Source: Brevibacterium permense (lineage in GTDB: Bacteria > Actinomycetota > Actinomycetes > Actinomycetales > Brevibacteriaceae). From it: a stretch of DNA of 64,000 bases. Each line of letters starts with the position of its first letter. The first letter of the stretch is position 1. The stretch is taken from NCBI RefSeq assembly GCF_013280495.1, contig NZ_JABSSX010000001.1, forward strand, positions 496,001 through 560,000. Reading direction: 5' to 3'. The notes beneath the pieces are model-generated. The model saw only the letters and a list, made by a program, of their open reading frames with translations, had not been told where the DNA came from and ran no database searches. The position numbers and the translations under genes were made by a program. This document shows positions 36,108 to 45,507 of this stretch, piece after piece.

Positions 36108-36170
36108 TTGCTACCTGACGGCGGCCCAGCAACCTCGCGCGAGGTAGCTGGGCCGCCGTCAGGTAGCAAT
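36105..36170 (+). repeat. Stop-codon palindrome, copy 1 (after deoC)
   Basis: Starts with the deoC stop in TAATTGCTACCTGACGG. Left arm 36107-36130 and right arm 36147-36170 are perfectly complementary over 24 bases; the inner 14 bases (36132-36145) are themselves palindromic. Two further copies are at 53348-53409 and 58029-58090. Expected to act as a strong hairpin at the end of the deoC transcript, but the sequence is too conserved for a generic terminator. Confidence 0.92.
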
Positions 36171-36178
36171 GGGGTGGG

Positions 36179-38002
36179 TCAGAGGGGGAAGAAGGATTTG
36201 AGCTCGGTGCTGATCGAGTTCAGGCGCTCCGTCAGGGCCGGTTTGAGCGAGGCGCTGGCCGAGGCGATAGGCAGGCGCACTCCGGCGCTGGCGGCCGCAC
36301 GGGCATCAGCATCGGCGGCAGCCTGGATTTCCGAGGGTTCGGCGACGACTTCGAGATAGCATTTGAGCTTCGGCTCGGTACCCGAAGGACGCACGATGAC
36401 GCGCGAGTTCGACTCCGAGAGGAGCAGAATTCCATCGGTCGGCGGCAGCCCCTCATACCCGGCCGACAGGTCGTGGACCTCTGCGACCGGGGAACCGGCA
36501 AGAGTGGCCGGAGGGTTCTCACGCAGCTTCGCCATGGCGGTGGCGATGAGAGAGACATCGTCGAGACGGAAAGACAGAGGAGCAGTGGCGAAGTATCCGT
36601 CGCGATTGCGGATGCGATCGAGCTCGGCCTCGATGCTCGACCCCTCCGCTTTGAGACGCGAGGCCAGCGCTGCGAACGTTACGGCCGCGGAAATTCCGTC
36701 CTTATCACGCACTGCAGCCGGGTCGACGCAGTAGCCGAGTGCCTCTTCGTATCCGAAGACGAGTCCGGCCACGCGGGAGATCCACTTGAACCCGGTGAGT
36801 GTGTTCACTGCTCCGAACCCGTGGCTGGCAGCCGCTGCCGCCAGACCGCGGGAAGACACGATCGAGTTCGCGAAGACAGGAGCATCGGCGCCCGACGCAT
36901 GATGTGTTCCCGCGGCCAGACGGGTCGCGGCATCCTCACCCAACAGCAGCCCCACCTCGTCGCCGGAGAGCTGACGGTAGCCGATGGCCGCCGACTCATC
37001 CGGGATGGCCGCAGAGAACCGGTCTGCATCCGGATCGTTGGCGATGATGAGTTCGGCACCGGACTCACGGGCTAGAGCAAAGGACTCATCGAGCGCTCCG
37101 GCTTCCTCCGGGTTCGGGAACGACACCGTCGGGAAGTCCGGATCCGGAGCCTGTTGGGAGGCCACCGGGTAGAGGTTCGTGAAGCCGGTGCGGGTCAGAG
37201 CAGCCTCGGCGACTCCGGCACCGACACCGTGCAGTGAGGTCAGCACGATCGACAGATCGGACTCCGCCCGCACATCCAGATCGTCGATTCGCGACAGATA
37301 CTGTTCGACAATCGACTCATCAAGGTGCTCCCACCCTGACTCGGCACGCGGCACCGAGGCCACGGACTCGACTGCTGAGATCTTTTCGGCGATGAGCGCA
37401 TCGGCCGGGCTGACGATCTGAGCTCCGGCACCCGCCTCGGCGTCGGCCTCGGACCCGATCGCCTGCAGCGGACGCTGCCCCAGGTAGACCTTGTAGCCGT
37501 TGTCGGCCGGTGGGTTGTGGCTGGCCGTGACCATGACACCGGCATCGGCTCCGCGCTGCGACAGCGCGAACGCCAGCAGCGGGGTCGGCAGCTGCTCGGG
37601 CAGCTGAATCGCGACTCCGCCTGCGGCGGTGATGACGGCGGCAGTATCGGCGGCGAACTCCGCGGACTTGTACCGGGCATCGCACCCGATGACGACTTCG
37701 AAGCCCTCACCGACGGTGTCTGCGAGGAATGCGGCCAGTCCCGCGGCGGCACGGATGAGGACGGCTCGGTTCATCCGGTTAGGGCCGGCGGCGATCTCGC
37801 CGCGCAGACCGGCCGTGCCGAAGACGAGGGGACCGGAGAACCGGTCCTCGAGATCGGCGATCGCCGCCTCGTCGCCGCTCTCGGCCTCGTCGAGGATGTG
37901 CTCCAAGGAGATGGCCGTCTGCGGGTCGGGGTCGTCGGCGATCCAGGCACGGACCACCTCGGCGTCGAATCCATTCGTGAAGCGGTCGGCTACGCGGGTC
38001 AT
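36179..38002 (-). CDS. Phosphosugar mutase (phosphoglucomutase/phosphopentomutase-like)
   Basis: A 607-residue alpha-D-phosphohexomutase superfamily enzyme. The phosphoserine is Ser161 in VTASHNPPADNGYK; the metal loop is NDPDADRF, the sugar loop GYEEALGY, and the phosphate-binding loop RPSGTEPKLK. Members of this long type (PGM2-like/PmmB) may act on glucose 1,6-bisphosphate or on ribose and deoxyribose 1-phosphate. The latter is attractive here: it would feed deoxyribose 1-phosphate from deoA and punA to deoC. Substrate is inferred from neighbours. ATG at 38002, GAGG upstream. Confidence 0.87.
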   Translation of the reverse strand: MTRVADRFTNGFDAEVVRAWIADDPDPQTAISLEHILDEAESGDEAAIADLEDRFSGPLVFGTAGLRGEIAAGPNRMNRAVLIRAAAGLAAFLADTVGEGFEVVIGCDARYKSAEFAADTAAVITAAGGVAIQLPEQLPTPLLAFALSQRGADAGVMVTASHNPPADNGYKVYLGQRPLQAIGSEADAEAGAGAQIVSPADALIAEKISAVESVASVPRAESGWEHLDESIVEQYLSRIDDLDVRAESDLSIVLTSLHGVGAGVAEAALTRTGFTNLYPVASQQAPDPDFPTVSFPNPEEAGALDESFALARESGAELIIANDPDADRFSAAIPDESAAIGYRQLSGDEVGLLLGEDAATRLAAGTHHASGADAPVFANSIVSSRGLAAAAASHGFGAVNTLTGFKWISRVAGLVFGYEEALGYCVDPAAVRDKDGISAAVTFAALASRLKAEGSSIEAELDRIRNRDGYFATAPLSFRLDDVSLIATAMAKLRENPPATLAGSPVAEVHDLSAGYEGLPPTDGILLLSESNSRVIVRPSGTEPKLKCYLEVVAEPSEIQAAADADARAAASAGVRLPIASASASLKPALTERLNSISTELKSFFPL

Positions 38003-38063
38003 ATGAGGTCCTTTGCGAATTCGCTGTGGCGGGGCGGGAGAGTGCGGAGTGGGGCCGGCCGTC

Positions 38064-38873
38064 TCAGAGCTTCGCGACGATGTCGGCAAGCAGACGGGAG
38101 ATGCGCGGGGCGGCCGCGGCTCCGGCTTCGATGACCTCTGCATGGGAGAGCGGGGTCTCCTGGATGCCGGCGGCAAGGTTCGTCACCAGCGAAATTCCCA
38201 TGAGTTCGAGCCCGGCCTGACGTGCGGCGATGGCCTCCAACGTCGTCGACATTCCCACCAGATCGGCACCGAGGATCCCTGCCATGCGCACCTCGGCGGG
38301 GGTTTCGTAATGAGGTCCGCGGAACTGTGCGTACACGCCCTCGTCGAGCGTCGGGTCGATCTCCTTGGCGATGGCGCGCATCCGCGGGGAGTACAGATCG
38401 GTGAGATCGACGAAGTTCGCGCCCTCGATCGGAGAGGTGCCTGTGAGATTGATGTGATCGGAGATGAGCACCGGAGTGCCGGGCCCCCAATTGCGGTTGA
38501 GCCCGCCGCACCCGTTCGTCAGCACCAGCGAGGAACAGCCGGCCGCAGCGGCGGTGCGCACACCGTGGGCGACCGACCGGACGCCCTTGCCCTCGTAGTA
38601 GTGGGTGCGCGATCCGAGGACGAGCGCATGTTTGCCGCTGGCTTCGATGCGCACCGTGCGCAGGGTCGCGCCGTGGCCTTCGACGGCGGGAGCGTGGAAT
38701 CCGGGGACCTCCGCCGCGGAGATCTCGGCAACGGTCTCGCCGAGGAGGTCCGCCGCCCCACCCCAACCGGAGCCGAGGACGAGCGCGATGTCATGGGCTT
38801 CGATGCCCGCGTTCGCGTTGATGGTCGTGGCCGCGGCGTGCGCGGCGGCGGTAGGATCGCTTAAGTCAGTCAT
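38064..38873 (-). CDS. punA: Purine nucleoside phosphorylase
   Basis: A 269-residue trimeric-type PNP cleaving inosine and guanosine. Phosphate loop GSGWGG, HYYEGKG, NGCGGLNRNWGPGTPVLISDHINL, FRGPHYETPAEVRM and GMSTTLEAIAAR are in family order. ATG at 38873 is used. Just upstream of the mutase on the same strand (61 bases), so its ribose 1-phosphate can be taken by it. Divergent from the GNAT gene. Confidence 0.94.
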   Translation of the reverse strand: MTDLSDPTAAAHAAATTINANAGIEAHDIALVLGSGWGGAADLLGETVAEISAAEVPGFHAPAVEGHGATLRTVRIEASGKHALVLGSRTHYYEGKGVRSVAHGVRTAAAAGCSSLVLTNGCGGLNRNWGPGTPVLISDHINLTGTSPIEGANFVDLTDLYSPRMRAIAKEIDPTLDEGVYAQFRGPHYETPAEVRMAGILGADLVGMSTTLEAIAARQAGLELMGISLVTNLAAGIQETPLSHAEVIEAGAAAAPRISRLLADIVAKL

Positions 38874-38917
38874 GACGCCAAGATTATCAAGTTCCCCACC
38901 GCCCAAGGAGCGAGCAC

Positions 38918-39955
38918 ATGCCGATTCGAGAGCTGACCGACGGTGACGATCTGCGCCTGAATGAGGTGTTCGCCGACGCGACCACCCCGGCCGGTCATAT
39001 GGCCAGGTCCCTGTTCCGTCCGTCCTCGGATTCGCCGTTGATCCGCTCCGTCATCGCCGAGGTGGTCCCCGACGTTCCCGTCGGAGCCGCCGCGATCGCC
39101 GAATCCCCGCTTCACCCCTACCGGGCGTGGGTCCACGTCGAGGTCGCCGCCGAAGAGCAGGGGCATGGTCAAGGGCGTGAACTCTTCGACGCAGTGTGCG
39201 CGGAGACGCGAGGAACCACACTCGAAGGCCTCGATCTGCGCGCCCGTGTGCACGCCGGCAGCCCGGGAGAGGGCTTCGCGCAGGCTCTCGGGTTCACCCC
39301 GCTGACGACGACCCGTGTGATCAAGGTGCCCGCCGGTGCTCTGCCTCCGGCTGGCGGCGGTCGGGCCGAGGACCTCGAGATCGTCGCCACCGGTTCGGTG
39401 AAGCTGACGAAGGCGTTCCTCGCCTGGTACACCGCCGTCAACCGCGACGATGCCGTCGGCCCGCTGACCATCGGACAGGTGAATACCGCTTTCCTCTCCG
39501 AAGCAGCCGGGGCTCATGGTGCCGCACTGTTGAACGGCGCTGCCGGAACCGCCGAGGCGGGTGGGCTGAGTGCCTTCGCCGTGTCGTATGCGCGGGAGGC
39601 CGACGAAACCGCCGGTGTTCTGCCCTCGGCCGGTGAACCGGGTGCCGGTGCGACCGCCGGCGACAGGGCCACCGTCGATCAGGTCGACGAGGAACCGCCG
39701 ACCGAGCTCATCCTCGGGTCGATGTTTGAGACTCGCGACGATGCCGCAGACACCCCGGGTGAGGACTTCTCCGCGGCCGTCGCCGATGCCGAGCTCCTTT
39801 TGGCCAGACTGTCGGTCGACGCCGATGTCGTCATCGAGGTCACGAGCGGAATGCCCGTGATCTCCTCGCTCGCCGATCGACTGCTCGAAGCCGGAACCGC
39901 CACCGAGCTCTACCGCTACGAGACCCTCTCAGGACCGCCTGCCGACGTCAGCTGA
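38918..39955 (+). CDS. GNAT-family N-acetyltransferase-like protein
   Basis: A 345-residue protein. The start MPIRELTDGDDLRLNEVF and the segment VEVAAEEQGHGQGRELFDAV (an R/Q-x-x-G-x-G/A acetyl-CoA loop variant, around residues 76-95) suggest a GNAT fold; EGFAQALGF follows where GNAT helices end. The second half resembles a second, degenerate GNAT copy with an inserted Gly/Ala-rich stretch. No substrate is evident. Its 3' end overlaps the FtsK/EccC-like gene by 27 bases on the opposite strand. Confidence 0.65.
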   Translation: MPIRELTDGDDLRLNEVFADATTPAGHMARSLFRPSSDSPLIRSVIAEVVPDVPVGAAAIAESPLHPYRAWVHVEVAAEEQGHGQGRELFDAVCAETRGTTLEGLDLRARVHAGSPGEGFAQALGFTPLTTTRVIKVPAGALPPAGGGRAEDLEIVATGSVKLTKAFLAWYTAVNRDDAVGPLTIGQVNTAFLSEAAGAHGAALLNGAAGTAEAGGLSAFAVSYAREADETAGVLPSAGEPGAGATAGDRATVDQVDEEPPTELILGSMFETRDDAADTPGEDFSAAVADAELLLARLSVDADVVIEVTSGMPVISSLADRLLEAGTATELYRYETLSGPPADVS

Positions 39956-42900
39956 ATCGGGCTCGACTCCCGTTGGGCTGAAGAGGCGAACAGGGCGAGC
40001 TCGGTCCTCGGTGACGAACCAGCCCGTCCCCGGCAGTCCGTCGAGCGGGGCCTGTCGCAGCACTCCGAGCCCGGCGAGATCTTGCCTGGTATGCGCACCG
40101 AGCACGAGCAGCGGTCCGAGACTCTGAGCTTTGGCCAGTGGGGAGCCATACCCGGGAGTGAACCGTGTCGGCACAGTGAGCACATGGAATCGTCCGTCGA
40201 GCAGATCCCAGTCGACGGGATCTGAGGCCATGTGCGCATCGTCGTGAACAGAGACCCCGCCGAGGCGGCCCACATACGTCGCGAATCCGGTCTTGCCGCT
40301 CTGCGGAGAACCGCGAACGGAGAGAACCGAACCGTCTCGCCGGGGATCCCACACCACGAGGTCGTCGAAAGCATCCACGCCGACCGGGATGCAGCCCGGC
40401 ATGCCGCCGCAGGGTTCTTCGCCCATGCCCACAGGTTGGCCAAGCCCCCGCCAGCGTGGAGCGAATCCCTTTCGGGACTCCGGAATGCCGGGTGGTCCGC
40501 CGAGCATGCTCGTGCCCGCCCCAGATATCGACGAATCGAATCGTGCCGCTTCAACGGGTGCGAACTGCACATCGGCACCGTCCCCGCCGGCGGCCTGCGC
40601 GCGGGGACCGCGGATGACGGCGCGGAGATCCGGCCACGAACCGGCGAATCGCTGCCGGCTGAGCCCGACGCTCGTTCCGTCTTCGCCAGCCTCGGGCGGG
40701 AAGATGATCTGGGTGGCGAATCGAGAGCTCCTGCTCGTCATATTCCGGCACCCGGCGAGCAGGAACACGAGATCCGATTCGGCACCATGTCCGAGGAGAC
40801 GTTCGGCCCGTTCGGCCCAGTAGTGGTCGAGCGAGTCGACGAATTCGGCCCAATTGCTGCAGACGATCAGGCTCGGTGGCTGTGGGCGCTGCCTCGACCC
40901 AGTCGGGGAATCTGTGCTTTCACCGTCGCGCGAGAATCTGCTCGGGTCCCCACGGGCAGAAAGATGGTCGAGAATCGCCTGAATCTGCCAGCCGGAGCTC
41001 AATCCACAACTGATCTCCGCCCAGTCGAGGACCGAGGAGATTCTGCCGATGGCGATGATCCGCCGGGTCGGAGCGGCCGCTCGTGCCATGGTCGCAAGCA
41101 CGGATTCCACGGTGTCCGGGCTGCCGCCTGTGAGGATCGTGGAACCGTCCACGTCCGGGTCGAATGTCCACATCTGCTGCCGTTGCTGACTGGGAACATC
41201 GATGATCCCCGTGACTGTCGGACCGAATTCACCACCTTCCGCCACCGGTCCCGCAGAGGAAGCGGCGAGCTCACCATCAGAATGGGTCAGTCCCCCTGCC
41301 GCCCAGGCCGACATCTCTTCAGGTTCCGGCAGGGGAGGCAGCACCACCTGTCGATGAGTCAAAGCGTCCTCGGCCCTGGCGATGTCGTGAGCCGCGGCGA
41401 TGATGTTGTCGACGTGAATTCCGTGGGCGCCGCTGGCCAGGGACGGAACCGGCCCCGGACCCCAGGGACGAACGCGAGGGCGGAGGGCCGCCTCGGTGTG
41501 GGCATCATGTCCGAACGGAACCGCCACGCGGAACCGGGTGACGCAGATCCCGGAGTCCAGACAGGCGGCGCCGGGTTTGTCCGGGGGCAGAAACGCGCCC
41601 GCCTCGGAGCCGATGACGTCGAAGGAATCGGTCTCATCGCGCACTCGCAGGCACACGCGAATGTTGATGTTCGCCTTCATCTGCCCGGTCACGACGCCCA
41701 TCGGGCGCTGAGTGGCGAGAATGAGGTGGACGCCGAGGGACCGGCCGAGGGCTGTGAGGTGTTCGAGCAGGTCGGCGGCGCGAGGATGAGTGGCCATCAG
41801 CGCATGGAATTCGTCGATGACGACGACGAGTCGTGGGGGAGGATCGGCGAGGTCGGCGACATCGGCACACCCGTGATCGGCTAACAGCCGCTCTCGATGG
41901 GTGATCTCGGCGCGCACGGAGACGAGAGCGCGAAAGGCGAGACCGGAGTCGAAGTCGTCGAGCACACTGTCGGTGTGCGGCAGATCCTGCAGCGGTGAGA
42001 ACATGGCTCCACCTTTGAAGTCGATGAGGACGAAACGCAGTCGCCGAGGCGGCTGTGCCAGGGCCATCGACAGCAGCCATGTCTGCAGGAGCAGGGATTT
42101 TCCGCTGCCGGTGGTGCCGGCGACGAGAGCGTGAGGACCGTCGGAGAACAGATCGATGCCGATGTCACCGTCGGCTCCGCGCCCGATCGGCACCGGCCCC
42201 GAGGCGGGAGACCGCCACCGCGCTCTGATGGCCCCGGGCGTATCGTCGCAGAGCTCGCCGAGCCCATGGTCGGGCCAGGTGTGGGGGCCGGTATCGTCTG
42301 AGCGGCCACGGTGCAGGGTGACGAATCGCGCGGCCGGCATGAGAGTGGCGACAAGTGCCCGTCCCGGCACCGGGCCACCGGGAGCAGTCGAGGACGTGGT
42401 GCGTGCCTGCGCGAGAGAGCCCACCGTCAGTGAAACCGCGGAGCCGGCATGCGGGCCGGTGAGCGTGAGCACGGCGGGGTGGGCCGCCTCGTCGAGGATG
42501 ATCGAGATGGGGTCGTCGATGCCGGAGTCTGGGCGTGATCCTGAACCGACCGTGTTCGATGCGTGGTCGGCGGAGAACTCGGTGCCTGCCAATTCCGGCA
42601 GCAGTGTGAGTTCGGGACTCGGTCGCCATCTGAATCGCCGGTCGGCCAGCCAAGCGAAGGCCATGGTGCGCAGGACTGCTCGGGTTCCGCTGACGGTGAC
42701 GGTCGTCGTGCGTGGATCGATGCGGATCGGCAGATCGGTGCAGACGATCCGACCGTCGACGTGGTCGGTTCCATCCTGCAGCCGTTCGTCGATGGTGAGG
42801 TCGCTGAAGACCGTCCCGAACCCCAGACACAGGCCAGGGGAAGAGAAGATCCTGTGTCTTTGCGTCGCCTCGTGGCGGCTCAGTCTGGCTCGCGCCTCGG

Positions 42901-43699
42901 CAAGGGCTTCGTCGCGGTCGAGTCGGCATTGTGCGCTGTCGCGGGTGAAGCGCTTCTTCTCCACCAGGTAGGCGACCCATCCGGAGAGCGGGGCCGAGAC
43001 GCTGAAGAGCAGGAACCACCACATTCCTGTGGCCACGGCCAGCACCACGCCGATGCCGACGGGGATGAGGAACGTCCACCACTGTGGGGGTCTGGCCGGC
43101 CGAGGATCGTCGATCGTCTTCGGGGCGATGTGGATGTCATTGCTGTGGTGCAGCGGCGGAGACCGGATAGGCGGAGCCAAACGGGCAGCCGAGGAAGAAG
43201 TGCCGGCTGAAGAACCGTCTGCCGGGCCCGGTGCGAGCACAGTCGCACCCAGAGCTGCGGCGGGCCCAGTCCCCGTCGCATCGAGTCGCAGCGGCTGAGG
43301 GGCGCGGGAGATGCTGGGGTCGATGATGGTCAGGCAATCGGGGTGGGGCAGTCGAGACAAGCGGGCCCGTCGTGGGTCGAGCGTCAGGGTGAATCCCGCA
43401 TCCGGTCCTGCCAGGACGGATACGCTCGTCCGCGCGGAGTCGGCACAGTCGTCGGTGGTGCGCAGAACATTCGCTCCAACAACAGTGATGGGATTGAGTC
43501 TCTGCCAATGACCCCAGCTGATCGACTCGATTCTGTGGTTGTCGAGCCGGTTGCCGACGGCCAAGTCCTGGGAAGTCAGGTCCGCTCCGAGGGCAGACCG
43601 GAAGACGTCGAAGGCCGGTTGGGCTGATTCAGCTTCGATGCTCATGCTCGTGACGGCTCCGTTCGTCTCAATGCGGTGGATGAGTCCCAGGGTTCTCAT
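39929..43699 (-). CDS. Orphan EccC/EssC-like FtsK/SpoIIIE ATPase
   Basis: A 1256-residue membrane ATPase. Two helices at about 207-246 (WWTFLIPVGIGVVLAVATG, WWFLLFSVSAPLSG) precede three P-loop modules: a complete one with Walker A GTTGSGKS at 528-535 and Walker B VVVIDEF at 625-631; a degenerate one at GGSPDTVES; and a third at GSPQSGKT (1130-1137). This is the layout of type VII secretion motors. No WXG100 or EccB/D/E gene is in the window. The ATG at 43699 is preferred over 43771. It is 146 bases after the TadG-like gene on the same strand, so might be coregulated with the pilus locus. Confidence 0.8.
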   Translation of the reverse strand: MRTLGLIHRIETNGAVTSMSIEAESAQPAFDVFRSALGADLTSQDLAVGNRLDNHRIESISWGHWQRLNPITVVGANVLRTTDDCADSARTSVSVLAGPDAGFTLTLDPRRARLSRLPHPDCLTIIDPSISRAPQPLRLDATGTGPAAALGATVLAPGPADGSSAGTSSSAARLAPPIRSPPLHHSNDIHIAPKTIDDPRPARPPQWWTFLIPVGIGVVLAVATGMWWFLLFSVSAPLSGWVAYLVEKKRFTRDSAQCRLDRDEALAEARARLSRHEATQRHRIFSSPGLCLGFGTVFSDLTIDERLQDGTDHVDGRIVCTDLPIRIDPRTTTVTVSGTRAVLRTMAFAWLADRRFRWRPSPELTLLPELAGTEFSADHASNTVGSGSRPDSGIDDPISIILDEAAHPAVLTLTGPHAGSAVSLTVGSLAQARTTSSTAPGGPVPGRALVATLMPAARFVTLHRGRSDDTGPHTWPDHGLGELCDDTPGAIRARWRSPASGPVPIGRGADGDIGIDLFSDGPHALVAGTTGSGKSLLLQTWLLSMALAQPPRRLRFVLIDFKGGAMFSPLQDLPHTDSVLDDFDSGLAFRALVSVRAEITHRERLLADHGCADVADLADPPPRLVVVIDEFHALMATHPRAADLLEHLTALGRSLGVHLILATQRPMGVVTGQMKANINIRVCLRVRDETDSFDVIGSEAGAFLPPDKPGAACLDSGICVTRFRVAVPFGHDAHTEAALRPRVRPWGPGPVPSLASGAHGIHVDNIIAAAHDIARAEDALTHRQVVLPPLPEPEEMSAWAAGGLTHSDGELAASSAGPVAEGGEFGPTVTGIIDVPSQQRQQMWTFDPDVDGSTILTGGSPDTVESVLATMARAAAPTRRIIAIGRISSVLDWAEISCGLSSGWQIQAILDHLSARGDPSRFSRDGESTDSPTGSRQRPQPPSLIVCSNWAEFVDSLDHYWAERAERLLGHGAESDLVFLLAGCRNMTSRSSRFATQIIFPPEAGEDGTSVGLSRQRFAGSWPDLRAVIRGPRAQAAGGDGADVQFAPVEAARFDSSISGAGTSMLGGPPGIPESRKGFAPRWRGLGQPVGMGEEPCGGMPGCIPVGVDAFDDLVVWDPRRDGSVLSVRGSPQSGKTGFATYVGRLGGVSVHDDAHMASDPVDWDLLDGRFHVLTVPTRFTPGYGSPLAKAQSLGPLLVLGAHTRQDLAGLGVLRQAPLDGLPGTGWFVTEDRARPVRLFSPTGVEPDSADVGRRS

Positions 43700-43845
43700 G
43701 CCCACAGACTCACCGCGAGCGCATGGATTGGGCAAGAGCGAGAAAGCGCCCTGTGAACACGGTTTGGTCATCCACAGCCTCAGGATGCGTGAGTGGAGCC
43801 TGTGCCCACAGGAATCGGCGTCGAAGTGGAGTCGGCTCGGGTTGA

Positions 43846-44331
43846 TCAGTCGAGGCGCAGGGCGCCCCGGGCATAAGCGGTGGCGTGGAGGTCGATGAGG
43901 CCGGGGACGAACGGTGAGAGCAGCGCGGGAGAATAACGGGCCTCGATGCGGATGTGCACCGAATGCGTCCCATCCGCATCGGCACTCAACCGCAGATTGC
44001 CCATGTCCTTCGGCGTCGGCACCGCGTCGAGGTACCGTCCGGCGGCGCGTTTGGCCGCCGGAGGTGAGAACAGGAGACCGGGATCGTCACCGGGAGCCGG
44101 TTCGAACGAGTCCGAGGCCGCCAGCGCCGCAGAATCGGCCAGCCCCTGCAGCTCCCGACGGGCCATGTGCAGATCGGTCAAGGCCGCGATGAGAAAGGCC
44201 AGCAGCAAGGCGATGACGACGAAGCCGATCGCCAGCGGCGTGATCGACCCGGCATCCGAAGCGTGATCCGACTCCTGACCGCGCGTCGAATCCTCACATC
44301 GCTCCAAGTCGTGCTCTCCCGCGGTCGGCAT
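43846..44331 (-). CDS. TadG-like pilus-assembly minor protein
   Basis: A 161-residue protein with one N-terminal helix (DAGSITPLAIGFVVIALLLAFLIAAL) after a Gln/Glu/Asp-rich start, then an extracytoplasmic part with the phrase ADSAALAASD, typical of the TadG/Rv3658c-like helicase-/TadE-like helper proteins of actinobacterial tad loci. The start at 44331 follows the upstream stop by 1 base. Probably a minor pilin or pilus-assembly subunit. Confidence 0.75.
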   Translation of the reverse strand: MPTAGEHDLERCEDSTRGQESDHASDAGSITPLAIGFVVIALLLAFLIAALTDLHMARRELQGLADSAALAASDSFEPAPGDDPGLLFSPPAAKRAAGRYLDAVPTPKDMGNLRLSADADGTHSVHIRIEARYSPALLSPFVPGLIDLHATAYARGALRLD

Positions 44332-44332
44332 A

Positions 44333-44782
44333 TCACTGACGTCCTGTGGCGACGACGTCGGTGTGGTTCGCGCGCAATGTGATGTGCGGAGACCGGTCGG
44401 AGCCGAAGAGGAGCGGGAACCCGGGCAGAGACACTTTCGTCTCGACTCGTGCGGTGACGAGAGAGCCGGCCTGTCCACAGGGTCCGGCGCACGAGTAGGT
44501 GATGGAAGTCGGCGCATCCCGCAGCCCGAAGTCCGCGAAATGCATCTTCGCGAAGGCATGGGCGCGAGCCTCCGAGGGATTCGCGTCGCGGGCGGCGATA
44601 CGTGAGGCCGACATCGCCGCCGAGGTGGTCGCATAGCTGGCCGCCTGCAGCTGGGAGAGGGTGAGCATGAGATAGATGACCGGGATGAGCAGGACGATGG
44701 AGGCGAAGATGAACTCGATGACCGCCGTTCCTTCGTCTGCGTCGTCGGTCGAGACTCCCTGATTGACCTCTGGTTCAGTCAC
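44333..44782 (-). CDS. TadE-like pseudopilin 2
   Basis: A 149-residue protein. After a short acidic leader comes EGTAVIEFIFASIVLLIPVIYLML, the TadE-type prepilin-like helix with a Glu five residues after the Gly, then an exported domain with a CAGPC cysteine pair. TadE-like proteins are minor pilins of Flp/Tad pili and may be processed by a TadV peptidase that is not in the window. Overlaps the gene before it by 8 bases. Confidence 0.8.
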   Translation of the reverse strand: MTEPEVNQGVSTDDADEGTAVIEFIFASIVLLIPVIYLMLTLSQLQAASYATTSAAMSASRIAARDANPSEARAHAFAKMHFADFGLRDAPTSITYSCAGPCGQAGSLVTARVETKVSLPGFPLLFGSDRSPHITLRANHTDVVATGRQ

Positions 44783-45221
44783 GGTCGACGTCCTCGACGA
44801 TGGATCGTCCGCGCAGGTCCCAGACCTCGGCGGGTCCCCACAGTCCGAGGACCGGGAGCGGGGTCGTCACCCTCACCTCGACTATCTCGACGGCACCGCG
44901 CTGTGACGTCGAGACGGTGACTTTCTGGGCATAGCGCTCGCCCACGGACACTCGGATGAGGTCGCGGGTGAGCTTCTGACCGTCGCGGGGAGTCTGATCG
45001 GCCAGGCTCGCCTGCCTCGCCCCGGCGATGGCGGAGTCGATGACCGTGTTGCGGACGTGGATGACGAGGCCGATCTGCAGGGCTCCGGCCAGGATGAGGG
45101 CCAGCAGCGAGGCGATGAGGGCGAATTCGGCGACGGCGGATCCCGAATCGCTGTGCTCCTCGGCCACTCCTGCCGAGTCGTCTTTCATCCGACCCCGTTC
45201 CGTCTCTTCGTCTCCGGTCAC
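44775..45221 (-). CDS. TadE-like pseudopilin 1
   Basis: A 148-residue protein. The TadE-type segment SGSAVAEFALIASLLALILAGALQIG is at about 27-52, with Glu five residues after the second Gly-Ser. The exported remainder is basic and beta-rich (TTPLPVLGLWGP). A start at the second Met (MKDDSAG) is possible. Next to a related gene, suggesting a heteromeric minor-pilin pair. Confidence 0.8.
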   Translation of the reverse strand: MTGDEETERGRMKDDSAGVAEEHSDSGSAVAEFALIASLLALILAGALQIGLVIHVRNTVIDSAIAGARQASLADQTPRDGQKLTRDLIRVSVGERYAQKVTVSTSQRGAVEIVEVRVTTPLPVLGLWGPAEVWDLRGRSIVEDVDRD

Positions 45222-45228
45222 CGCTGAG

Positions 45229-45507
45229 TCACCCGGCCCCGCGGACCTTGTTCATCGCGTCTTGGAACATCGAGGTGAAGGCCTCGCCGGCCAGAGCCCA
45301 CAATGCGACCACCAATCCCGCAGTCATCAGGGTGATGAGGACCCAGCCGGGAACGTCCCCGCGATCGGGACGGTCCACATCGGCGGTGAGCTTCGCGTCG
45401 ATGCCGGTCTCGGCCACCTCGGTGGTGGTGTTTCCACCTCGCGGAGGAGGACCCGGGATGAGCCCGAGCATGAACGGGACGAGGCGGTAGGTGAACTGGC
45501 GGAACAT
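45229..45507 (-). CDS. Small pilin-like membrane protein of the tad locus
   Basis: A 92-residue protein with one C-terminal helix (GWVLITLMTAGLVVALWALAGE) ending in an amphipathic tail (AFTSMFQDAMNKV). The Gly-Asp-x-Pro just before the helix could be a class III leader site as in Flp pilins, but the helix lacks the usual Glu5. Its position between TadC and the TadE-like genes is where flp often sits. The major-pilin role is inferred. Confidence 0.6.
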   Translation of the reverse strand: MFRQFTYRLVPFMLGLIPGPPPRGGNTTTEVAETGIDAKLTADVDRPDRGDVPGWVLITLMTAGLVVALWALAGEAFTSMFQDAMNKVRGAG

